From Strobilurus pachycystidiatus (taxonomy: Eukaryota; Basidiomycota; Agaricomycetes; Agaricales; Physalacriaceae): a stretch of 64,000 nt of DNA. The notes beneath the pieces were generated by a model. It saw nothing but the letters and a program-made list of their open reading frames with translations, did no database searches and was not told where the DNA came from. The stretch is taken from the NCBI GenBank assembly GCA_019915135.1, contig JAHLMK010000001.1, positions 5,208,001-5,272,000 on the forward strand, in the 5' to 3' direction. Made by a program: the position numbers and the translations under genes. Of this stretch, positions 20,093-30,499 are shown one piece after another. How positions within the stretch are numbered: the stretch's first letter is position 1; every line of letters begins with the position of its first letter.

Positions 20093-20941
20093 TGTCATGA
20101 TGTGGCCTCACCGCAACTCAAGGCCCTCCACTTTGGTCACACTTTGGCGTCCTGATGCTACGGCTACACAAACCAGCGCCACACCGGAAGATGCCGAGAG
20201 ATATATCAAGGGGTTGAGAGTTCGATCCCTTATGGCGACAGAACCGGGATCCTGAAGTCCCGCCCTTGTCGGGCTTCCCGCCCTCCCGGATACACTTTGG
20301 AGCGAGCGCACATGGTGTAAGACACCCCGGGAATATACTTAGGCCGCGTGAGTCAGGCGGGAGTCGGTACCCGACCAAACCCGCCTTCCCGACCAATGGG
20401 CGGTCATCGATCTGTCGGGCGGTCATCGGGATGTCGGGATCTCCGTCATCCGCAGCGTCGGACCACTCCCGACGCATCGGGAGTATGTGGTAGAAGCTTC
20501 GAGAAGAGGAACGATGAGCAAGCATGGGATTAGTATAAATACAGAGACAGCGTTGTACTAGCTACTCAGACTTCGTCCTTAACCAGTTTTCCCCATACAA
20601 CCCCGTTGGGCACTCTGAGCTCTCCGTGGTAGGACTCACCCACATGTCTCCCTTCGATACCTCCGCCAACGTCGTTGACTCCGACGAGAGAAGGCTCCCC
20701 GACGCCACACCTGGGACTAGGTCCGGCGGCGAGCCTCGTACCTTGGGATTAGGTTCCTACGGTACCACAGTCTCTGGCGAGATGGATGTGCGACCATCGA
20801 GGGCCCCTATGACTGGTACAGTACGACCAGTCGAGCACAATACGAGGATGTACGTGGTACGCTCGCAGGAAAGCTATGGGTTGACTACAGGGGTAGTCTC
20901 TCATGAGCGGGTCCTTGTCACGGCGAGATCAGGTCGTAACA
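20093..20941 (+). repeat. 5' LTR of the non-autonomous element
   Basis: The LTR is 849 bp and appears identical to 23695-24543. TATAAAT at 20534-20540 precedes AGACTTCGTCCT (20568-20579), the likely RNA 5' end, by about 30 bp. Confidence 0.92.
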
Positions 20942-21645
20942 ATAGGACGAAGTCTCCATACTGCCCACGTACCACTACATCGGAACCTCCCTCCCCCGGC
21001 GTTGGGGTAACGCCTCCAATCACCACAACCTCCGACACTACTCCCCCCCTTGTACGAGCTCGCAGAACCGAACATCGAGTACTCTCCCTCCTTAGGGAGT
21101 TGACCATCCACATCGCGGAATTCAAACCAACAGTACGGTCAGGTCCTACTCAATATCGGAGCCTTCTGGGCAGAGCTGCATGGGTCATAGACGTGGTCTA
21201 TAGGTTGCTGAGACTAGAAGAAGACTGGGTTCTTCTTCGGTCTCTGGTGAACGGACATATCCCCATCATGGCACGATGTATGGAAGTTCTGTGGAGAACC
21301 CCCCAACATCTATCTCGACACACGAAAGAAGGATTATACCTTCTTCAGGCAAGATATCTACGAGGGCCACTACGACGTATACGAACCCCGACATTCTATA
21401 CCGAGCCACGCCTAGATCTCACGGTGTTCTACCACCCCCCTTCCCTCACCCTAGACCCCTGGGCCGTGCACCTACACAGCGCAGAACAAACTTGCAACAC
21501 CCCGCACCACCTACGTCTCCTATACGGAGTGGAAATCGGGAGATCCACGAACCCCGCCCAACCTTTGGATCAAGGACTCACCCTCTTTCAACATCCCGTA
21601 CTCTATTCCGACAACGGAGAACCTTTCCGCACGAACCAGGAATAA
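20644..21645 (+). CDS. Gag-like or unknown ORF of the non-autonomous element, 333 aa
   Basis: The frame opens at ATG 20644 inside the LTR, downstream of the inferred transcript start, crosses the LTR boundary and primer-binding site, and ends in the interior. The first third is Thr/Pro/Gly-rich. The middle (REHRVLSL-like helix, LLGRAAWVIDVVYRLLRLEED) is helical, and no zinc knuckle is present. It could be a divergent Gag. Expression is unproven, and the downstream interior (21646-23694) has no ORF I can interpret. Confidence 0.45.
   Translation: MSPFDTSANVVDSDERRLPDATPGTRSGGEPRTLGLGSYGTTVSGEMDVRPSRAPMTGTVRPVEHNTRMYVVRSQESYGLTTGVVSHERVLVTARSGRNNRTKSPYCPRTTTSEPPSPGVGVTPPITTTSDTTPPLVRARRTEHRVLSLLRELTIHIAEFKPTVRSGPTQYRSLLGRAAWVIDVVYRLLRLEEDWVLLRSLVNGHIPIMARCMEVLWRTPQHLSRHTKEGLYLLQARYLRGPLRRIRTPTFYTEPRLDLTVFYHPPSLTLDPWAVHLHSAEQTCNTPHHLRLLYGVEIGRSTNPAQPLDQGLTLFQHPVLYSDNGEPFRTNQE
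20944..20955 (+). other. self-complementary primer-binding site
   Basis: AGGACGAAGTCT starts two bases after the 5' LTR and is the exact reverse complement of AGACTTCGTCCT at 20568-20579. This 12-base match is in the same position as in the chromovirus at 9943, supporting self-priming. Confidence 0.72.
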
Positions 21646-23694
21646 AAACACCCAGACGACACAATGGATCTCCTCGTGGAGGAGAGTCCTGACATGAAAT
21701 GGAAACTAGCAGTGGAAAGACCGAGAAAATAGATTTCGAGCCAAGCAGCGTAGCTCACTCTCTTCAAAAAGGGGAGACACAGTCGAGGACTATCGTAATG
21801 AAAATCCGGATCCACCGGTCAAAAAAACCAACCACCTTCGCCAATAGCAATCCCCACACTGTGAAGCGCTGCGCCACCTTCCCACAAGGGCGAGCGTCTA
21901 TCACTCATCGGCATACCCACAGGAACGCATCCCAGACGAGCACTCGCATCATCCGGACACATGACCTCGGAGGATGAACTACGCGACGAATATCTCCATG
22001 GACGATCGACCATCACGCAAATCAGGAACAACACCACGAATACGTTTTGGTGAAAACTCACGCGACGCGCCGATCACAATCAAGAGTAACGCAATCAAAA
22101 GACTCTCCTGAGTTGGGTATCAAAAAACAAGAAGGATATACGTCCGTAGGCGAACTACGGGGAACAAGAAATCCGAAACAGAACTCATCAACCCCCTACC
22201 GAATGAAATCCATCGCTCCCAGCCACCACTCCTCGGTCACCTCCTCCCACTCGCTCGCCATCCCCATCTCGGATAACCCCTCCGTCTTCGCCTTCTCCTC
22301 CCATCGCTTCCCCTCCTCCCCCTCCGTCGAGGCCCAGAAAGCGGTCACTATGTCGCGGCGGGACAAGGAACGCCAGAAGTAACGGAGCGGGAGATGAAAG
22401 TCAACGATCCCGCGGATAATGACATGAGGAGGGAGTTCCTCCGCCACTGGTCCCGTCGAGTCAGACGAATGCGAGAAAGAGTAAAGAATAAACTCACCAG
22501 GAGGTAGCAAAAGTGCCCACGCACATACGGCCAGCGCGCAGGAAGTATCACTGCCCTGAGGCGGCACGAGCGAGAGAGGACTCCACGCCGCCGGAGGAAG
22601 GAACTCGACGTCCTTCGCGAAAACGAGCGCGGCACGCAGCAGGGTAAACTAAAAAGGAAGCGTACCCACAACCCCAGACGTCCGGTCAAACAGCCCCAGC
22701 GCGGAATGGTTCAACAACTTACCAAAGCCAACCATTCCGACGACGACAAATGCCCAAGTCCGAACGAATTATTATTCGTCAAACCGTCGTCTACGGCGAT
22801 GATACAGCGTATCCACTCCTCCAGAACGAGGCCCGGGATTCGCGCAGGGCGCGCGTTGATGCGAAAGCCGCGATGATTGACAACCGGGGTGGCGTCAGAC
22901 GGCGCGGCTGTCGAACGACGCGAGATCAGAGCAAGCAAGGAGGTGGGCATCGTCGAGGGGCGTAGGAGAGTGGTTCTGGGGACCTTCTTCGGAGCCGCGC
23001 CATTATAGCTGCGCGCACAAGCGCTCGTTCCCGCACCCAATCTCTGGGACTTCTGGGATATCAGCAATAGGCTTTCAAGAAGCGCACCTGGGTCCAGAGA
23101 ATAGACTCACTTGAATGATTCTGCAGATCATTCCGCGAGACCCTGGGGTCTGTACCTCAGATGGATATCTGAGGGTGCAGATATGGGGTCTTGAGCACTC
23201 AGATGGGGGTTTGGACTCGCAGGGAGTCCTGGCCGCCCGGAGAAGACACAACCACGGTACCGAGCGCGTGGCGCGGGTGCTGTTCAGAGCTCGGGGAGCT
23301 CGAACGACGAAATCATGACCGATGCCGGCGGCAATGAAAAAAAAAAAACCGATTTCTGTACGATCAGAGGCGCATTCTCGAGGACATCTCAGGACGAGTA
23401 TCGAAAATATACGCCACACAAAATCGATCACGTGACCCGGACAACAAAACATCGTCTTTACGATACAGACACTCCTGTCTATTCAGAATTCTCTCCAAAC
23501 GCGTCTTCATCGAGGAAAACGCGTCTCGGCCCTCCCGTAGCAGGTTCCGAACCATCACGCCTTTTCTCGCGACTACACTTGGGCTTTAACAAGGCTCGGG
23601 GAGTCTTGTAAAAAGCATCGACGCGACCGTAGGAGCCCATAAAAAGGGGATCACCCTTTCGTTTCTCGGGACGAGAAACTTAAAAAGGGGATAT

Positions 23695-24543
23695 TGTCAT
23701 GATGTGGCCTCACCGCAACTCAAGGCCCTCCACTTTGGTCACACTTTGGCGTCCTGATGCTACGGCTACACAAACCAGCGCCACACCGGAAGATGCCGAG
23801 AGATATATCAAGGGGTTGAGAGTTCGATCCCTTATGGCGACAGAACCGGGATCCTGAAGTCCCGCCCTTGTCGGGCTTCCCGCCCTCCCGGATACACTTT
23901 GGAGCGAGCGCACATGGTGTAAGACACCCCGGGAATATACTTAGGCCGCGTGAGTCAGGCGGGAGTCGGTACCCGACCAAACCCGCCTTCCCGACCAATG
24001 GGCGGTCATCGATCTGTCGGGCGGTCATCGGGATGTCGGGATCTCCGTCATCCGCAGCGTCGGACCACTCCCGACGCATCGGGAGTATGTGGTAGAAGCT
24101 TCGAGAAGAGGAACGATGAGCAAGCATGGGATTAGTATAAATACAGAGACAGCGTTGTACTAGCTACTCAGACTTCGTCCTTAACCAGTTTTCCCCATAC
24201 AACCCCGTTGGGCACTCTGAGCTCTCCGTGGTAGGACTCACCCACATGTCTCCCTTCGATACCTCCGCCAACGTCGTTGACTCCGACGAGAGAAGGCTCC
24301 CCGACGCCACACCTGGGACTAGGTCCGGCGGCGAGCCTCGTACCTTGGGATTAGGTTCCTACGGTACCACAGTCTCTGGCGAGATGGATGTGCGACCATC
24401 GAGGGCCCCTATGACTGGTACAGTACGACCAGTCGAGCACAATACGAGGATGTACGTGGTACGCTCGCAGGAAAGCTATGGGTTGACTACAGGGGTAGTC
24501 TCTCATGAGCGGGTCCTTGTCACGGCGAGATCAGGTCGTAACA
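23695..24543 (+). repeat. 3' LTR of the non-autonomous element
   Basis: This is the second copy of the 849-bp LTR, followed directly by the GTTAT duplication. The stretch 24549-25298 beyond it holds no gene I can support. Confidence 0.92.
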
Positions 24544-25298
24544 GTTATCGAGGAGCAGGCGTAGGGGGATTCGGATCCTCACGCGCAGAGCGAGAAGCTT
24601 GACACGAAGAATCCACCGAAATCGTCGCTTGGGAAGACTGTGGAGGCGGTGTCCTTGGTGAATAACGCGATGAAGTTTACATATCCCTCCCGTTCCCGTC
24701 AACGCCCTGGTTGGATGACAAACAAGTCAAGTCTGTCATCTGCGAGGGTCAAAAGCCGTGAGACAGACATTTCATGACAACGCACGTTCCAACGCCTCTA
24801 AAACCCACTCTGCAATCACTTATTTACAAAAGCAGCGCGCGGCAGCGGCAGTCATCGCTCCGCCAGTAAGAGGAGCAGGGGAACCGGATGGCAGCGATGA
24901 CAAGACGTAGAACGCGACGGTGTACATGTACGACTCGGAGCCCGGCATCCGCGTAGATTCCTCTGTCCAGTTGGGTGGTGAGTCAGATGACGGCAAGAGG
25001 CAAGCACCCACCGGACCGTGAGCCGAGAGCATGCCCAAAACTTGATGGATTGCCACTTCAACTATGTGACTACTTAACCGCTACTTATCCAGCCTATACT
25101 GTAGACTGCAACAACCCGAACCACAAACAACGATGTCTACGTCGCCTCCACTCAAGTAGTCCTACAGTTCAAGTCGCCAGCCCACTTCATGCTCCAAAGT
25201 GCCGACGCAAGCAACGAGTCATAAAGGTCTAAGCGAAGTGTGTGCTCTGGTGAATCTGAAAATGCGTTGATAAACTGATGCATATACGGGACACATTT

Positions 25299-27227
25299 TC
25301 AACCGGACTTTGTCCACAAGTTCTTCCAGAAAACGGTGAAAAGAATAACTCCAATCCCAGTTATAACGATCTCGAGGCCCGTGTAGTTTATCATGCCCAC
25401 GTTGAATCCATTTCCTCCCCAGACCGCCCCAACAACCCTACCGGTGTAGTTGCTGTACTGGATTGCGAGGGATGTTCGGCCGTTCCACTCCTGGGGAAGC
25501 TGCTTGCTCAGTACCCTGAGCGTTACCGTGCTCGCAAGATTGAACCCAAGTGCAACTAGCCACCAGCACACAAACATGGTCCAGAATGTGACGTGATGCG
25601 TCGCGAGCAAAGAGATAAAGATACAAAGGCCGGAAAGACCAATCGAGACGCCAAGAAGAAGTATCCGTCTGTCTTCTGTCCGCCGGGCGAAGATCAGGTT
25701 CAAGACGAGGAATGGGAATGCGATTATGCCGCCGAGTGCGATACAATTGCCGGAGCTGAACGGAGACAGCTGCAGCCTAGGTTCGTCCCTGAAGTATACG
25801 GATATATTCAGTTCCCAAGCACCTGTTCAAAAGGATGAGCCACAGGATAGAGGAATACCAGGACAAATACCTAGGACAAGGAAGCACGTCATGGCCATCC
25901 AACACATGCAGACGACTACGCCCCACTGTGCAAAAGGCGCATTGTTCGGATTGACACGCGATGGCAACTCTGCTGCTGTAGGAGTGGAGGTTGTTGTTGG
26001 AAGATTGGGTATCCGAGGACGTTCTTCGACATTCTCGAACCAAATGTGAACGCAAACCCAGAAGGCAACCCAGACAACGGACATGATCCAGGCTGGACTA
26101 GTGTAACCATTAAAGATTTCGTTCGATGTTCGAGATGTTCGGATTCTTGAAAGAAGCCCCCCAAAGAATGGTCCGGCGCTCATACCGAGACCTAGAGGGT
26201 GGTAAATGACCGTACCTCGAGCGCGGTTGGAGGAGCGTGCCTTGACCAAGGACCAGACAGCTCGCCAAGGTGGTGCGTCGACGAATGCCAACTATTCGCC
26301 CATCAGAACAGTATCGCTTGCAGTACATCCACCTGTGACTAATGAGAAACCGTCTACATAGAAGTGGTGAGCCAAGCAGGACTGGGCTTACATGGAGAAA
26401 GATACTCCGCTGACCATTCGGCCAATGAGAATGAGATAGAGGAACCGAGCTCTGTATGCGAGGGCATACGAAACGTGCCCAAGAATTGATGCGGCGCAAC
26501 TGATGTGAAGAGCAAACTTGTAGCGGCCTAGCAACCCAACAAATGAATGGACTGCAGAGAAAGAAGCAAAATCGCTTACCATGATCAAATCTCATCATTG
26601 GAAGGAGAGCGAGCCCAGAGAAGATGGTTGGGATACCAATCACTATGCCAGAAAATAACGAATCACCTCCGAGGGACTCGACATAGTCGTTCGACGAAGA
26701 GATGATGATAAAGAACGAAACCTTGATGCGCATATCAGCCACGATGTTGAAAATCCTTGGGCGAGCTGCAATCGTACCTGTAACAGCAGGTTCGCTGAGA
26801 TGATAATAAGCATTGAAGACGTCTTCGGGAGTTTAAACTCTTCGTCATTTTGCGGTTGTCTGGTATGTTCTCTGAGCCCGAACATAGAGAGATATCGATG
26901 CGAGTCGGAAGAGCATACGCACATGTATAAGTAAAGCCTCCAAATGATGAATGCCGTTACCTCGGAGTCCGAGAACTTGATGGGAGACTTGTGCTCCTGG
27001 ACCGTCGCGGAAGACAGACCGGTTTGACCTGAGGTCAAAACGGCAGCTAGTCATAACAAGCATGTTGTCTCAACCTGAGTTTTGGGAGGCAAATATTCTT
27101 CCTCGATATCGCTGCCTCGTATCACGACTTTCTGACCTCAATTTTTGCCATCGCCTGAATCGAATGAAGTTCTCAGCAGTGCAACAGTACATACCCAAAG
27201 AGGTGACAAAACGCCGGCGAGGGTCAT
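25299..27227 (-). CDS. MFS transporter, multi-exon, N-terminus uncertain
   Basis: Joined exons give a polytopic protein. Recognisable parts are QEIGYMTLAGVLSPLW (near 27230), GQTGLSSATVQEHKSPIKF, KLPKTSSMLIIISANLLLQ, VSFFIIISSSNDYVESLGG, MRFDHGRYKFALHISCA, GIRRRTTLASCLVLGQG, GMSAGPFFGGLL, and a long C-terminal exon ending FWKNLWTKSG with TGA at 25299-25301. Introns of 48-60 nt are recognisable. The one after LVLGQ uses a GC donor (GCACGC). The join between the first exon and GQTGLSS could not be resolved in phase, so either a small exon is missed or the N-terminus is damaged. The substrate is unknown. It might export the peptide made by the locus at 10-20 kb, but it lies beyond a 4.5-kb retroelement. 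Confidence 0.75.
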
Positions 27228-28235
27228 ATAGCCGATTTCCTGCCAAGGAGACGTCGTGAGATGGCAAGATACTGAGTTAGACACCGGAGATAGAGCATGA
27301 ATGGAGGGCTGCCGCGTCGTGGAACAGCAAGGCGTCATGTTGATATTGAACAGTCAACATTCGAACGGGAGGAAGGATAGATCATGATGCTCGCTCATAC
27401 AACCGTGAGAGAGGTGTGTGTCATGCGGTTACTCAAGCTGGAGGAATTCTGTAGCCGAGGTGCGCATATAGGTGTTCGGGAACTAGACAATGGAACTGGT
27501 GCTGAACGTGGGGAACGCCGGAGTCGTCATCGACTGTATAAGTCACCGATGACCATAGTCCAGATAACATTCTCGCTCGCCGCCGAGTTTCCATGAGCCC
27601 CAGTAGACTCTCGGAGGAACAATCCGGAGAAAAAAGTCCTGAGACTTCACGTTCCCATGACTATGGCGCGTCGAGTTTGTGGAGAATCCCCAGAGTCAAC
27701 GGATCTTCGAGAACTTCTGGATTAAGCAAGATTAAAGGTAGCTAACTCTAGAGCCGAGTCTTGGCAAGAGTGTAGCTGTCGTAGTGCGCAGTGACTAATG
27801 ATGGTGATAATGAAAAGCAAGGGAAAGATGCCGACGGCACATCTTTGGCCCGGAGCAGACCCACGTGTTCTCAAAAGTTCACGCATCGCGGCACATTCCT
27901 ATGGCTTTGCGCTGGCTAAGAAGCAGAGATGTGATGATTTATACCGCGACACCTTGCTTTACATCCACGACGATGAACGGGGCTCGCCTGACGGAAAAGC
28001 CCACTGAAATCACCCAAGAAAGGCGCGGAGGTCTGAAACATTGTTCCTTGAGCTTTGCTGCGCGCATGCGAAGACCAGACGTGGAAGAAGAATTTCTTTC
28101 TCAAACATGAAGTATGCTGACACTTTCTTGAAACTCTTCTCTAGTACCCCAAAGGATCACTTGCGTTGTAGTTGAGATTGACGTTGTTTGATAAATTATC
28201 TTATGATATACTTCTGCCATGTTACTTCCTATGAC

Positions 28236-29266
28236 TTAAAGAGTCCCCATTGCCTTTGCCAGAGCTTCAGCCGCATCTGAGACGAGCTTAGCACCGATTG
28301 GGAGAACTCTAGAAAGACGTCAATGAAAATCCCAAGGATCCAACATGAGACGTACCCATCCATTGCCATGATCGGGTGAGGAGCTCCCTTGTACACGACA
28401 GTTTCGACCTCGACTCCCAGAGCCTTAAGCTTCTCCCCATACTGTACAGCCTCATCCCTTAAGATATCCAGCTCTCCCGCCGCGATCCACGCCTTTGGAA
28501 CCTTTGCCAACAGCGCTTCCGGAGCAAAAGCCGGCGAGGCATCCCACTTCGTGTGGTCCTCCTTGTTCGGGAGGTAGTTGTTGCGGAACCAGAGCATGCG
28601 CTCCGGGGAGAGCCAGGGGGTCAGCACGTTCTCCTTCCACAGATCGTCCGCGGACGAGGTGTTGTCCGTCACGGGCACGACCAAAAGTTGGAATGTGAGG
28701 GGGATAGGGGGAGATCGCTCAGCCGCCTTGAGCGTGAGGATAGCAGCGAGATTTCCACCGCTGGATGATCCTCCGACGGCGATACGCGTCGTGTCGATGT
28801 TCAGCTCCGCCTTTCCGTGCTCGAGAACCCAGTCAAGGGACTCGACAGTATCCTCGACGGCGACGGGATACTTGAACTCTGGCGCGAGGCGGTAGTTGAC
28901 GCTGATCACGAGGCACTTCGCGCGGACACACATGTTGGTCGCAAAGCTGTTTTCGCTGTTGATGTTGCCGAAGGTCCATCCGCCGCCGTGGTAGAACAGG
29001 AAGACCGGCCAGCCCAGAGCAGGAGGTTCTCCTGGCGGAGTAAATGCGCGCATGTCGGTGTGTTTTAGCTGGATATCACGAGTGGCACCAACAGGGAGAA
29101 GAGGAGAACCTCCTGGGACGGCAGGTAGGTTGCGCAAAGCGGGATCCCATGGCAGAGTGTGCGGGGGTGTGATATTGATGAGAGACGCGTTGTGAAAGGC
29201 GACATAGTCGGGATCAAGGCGCGGAATTATCGAAGGGTGAAGCGGCTGCTTGGGTTCTGTGGCCAT
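28236..29266 (-). CDS. alpha/beta hydrolase, HSL family, 2 exons, 327 aa
   Basis: Exon 1 runs 29266-28356 and exon 2 runs 28308-28236. The 47-nt intron (GTACGT...CTAG) restores the usual C-terminus, MAMDGVLPIGAKL, where reading through would give an unrelated tail. The oxyanion motif HGGG (residues 93-96), the nucleophile elbow GSSSG (Ser about 168), a GELD acid region and APHPIMAMD supply the complete hormone-sensitive-lipase-type triad. No signal peptide is visible, so the enzyme is probably cytosolic. Likely activity is esterase or deacetylase on small acyl esters; the natural substrate cannot be read from sequence. Between 27228 and 28235 I see no gene. Confidence 0.88.
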
Positions 29267-29620
29267 GTTGACGGTATGGGAATGCTAGATGGTTGCAGAG
29301 CCTCAGCTTGCGAGTATAAGTAGCGATCGATTGCGAAGTGCCTCTATCAAACCACGGTCCGGACTAATTGCCCCCGGCCGCCGCCAAAGATAAGACAGCA
29401 CAGGGGGTGCGGAAGCGCTCCGCTCGAGCCGCTCAGCTCTAGCCGCGCTATCGACATGTACGCGACAGATATCATACATATAGGATTGGGTGACCTATCG
29501 ACGACTTCATAGATTGACGATAATGATGCTTTTCGAGACTTCAGTGATACCAACACCAACATCGAGATCCTTGAAGGACAGCAATGCACTGAATATGGAT
29601 CAACATCAAATGTACTTATG

Positions 29621-30499
29621 TTAACGAGCAAGAAACTTGATGAGATCCTTCAATTGGCAGATAAAGGCTTTGGAGTAATGTTCGAAAGCAAGTCAGTGGA
29701 AGGCAGAGGGAAGTCATCATTCTAACAGACCATTTGCTGAGTGGCGATCGAGGTAGACAGCAGAACGACGAGTGAAGGCGGCGCATCCTAAGATACGAAT
29801 TATCAGGAGGGCAAATTTTGGTGTTGTATAGTATGTTATTGACTTGCCTATACCTCACTTGTGACCGGTGAAATGGGATCATCATCAAGCGCCTTGAGTT
29901 TCTTCGAGAGCTCAGCGGAGAGACGCTCTTCGTCGCCTGCTTTGCGTTTGGCCCGGTCAGGGAAAGTCACGATAGAGTCATTGGTTCAGTCAGTCTCTTT
30001 CGGACCGCGTACAGATAACCTGTCTGCAAACTTCCCCAAAGTCGAGTACAGCCATGTCGGGTCACTTGGCTGCGCCCTCCGCGCGGTGGTACGGGGGTCT
30101 TCTTCATCCTCGGACTCCAAGTCGCGCTCTGAGAATATTGAGCAGCGAAGACCCTGCACAACTCACGCAGTAGTCTAGAGAAGTCCGTATGATTTCAAGA
30201 ACCTGCATGTAAACACGTTTATCAAGAGTGCCTTAATCAGGTTTGCCCAAGCACGAAAGATAGACATCGTAGGCCTCAAGTAGTGCAGTGAGTTTCTGGG
30301 GGGTGTCGTCGTGTTTGAGGTAAGGAAGACCCAGATACATGAAGTCGTCGAAGAACTGCTGGACAGGCATCGGACCAATGTAGTGGCCGACGGTTTCACG
30401 CGCCAACCTCTCTTGAGTTTCGAAGATCGAATGGTCCACGTGTAGGCTGCCGTAAGATACCACCTTTTGGTCTATAGGAGTGCTCTTCTTGAAGGAGGA
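29621..30499 (-). CDS. hypothetical basidiomycete protein, multi-exon, 5' end uncertain
   Basis: Joining exons with short introns gives a coherent hydrophilic protein. It runs from SSFKKSTPIDQKVVSYGSLH through GHYIGPMPVQQFFDDFMYLG, then ESEDEEDPRTTARR, YSTLGKFADRLSVRG, AELSKKLKALDDDPI and a final QLKDLIKFLAR with TAA at 29621-29623. Intron borders used include GTTAGA/CAAAG and GTATAG/CTTAG, and one acceptor reads AGAG. The upstream exon is not resolved; an apparent intron there would be only 28 nt. I do not recognise the family. The acidic linker and lack of motifs argue against an enzyme. The model is provisional. Confidence 0.45.

Larger units (their letters stand above)
20093..24543 (+). 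mobile_element. non-autonomous LTR retrotransposon, 4,451 bp
   Basis: LTRs of 849 bp (20093-20941, 23695-24543) are flanked by the 5-bp duplication GTTAT (20088-20092 and 24544-24548). The LTR starts TGTCATGA and is preceded by AAAAAGGGGATAT, matching the start and polypurine tract of the chromovirus at 9943. The 2.75-kb interior has no protease, reverse transcriptase or integrase motif in any frame. The LTR copies look identical, so the insertion is very young. It was probably mobilised by enzymes of a related autonomous element. Confidence 0.92.

Noticed and set aside
23075..23452. Open frames in the interior of the non-autonomous LTR element as host genes
   Set aside because: They are flanked by LTRs, show no introns or motifs, and sit between a polypurine tract and element sequence.
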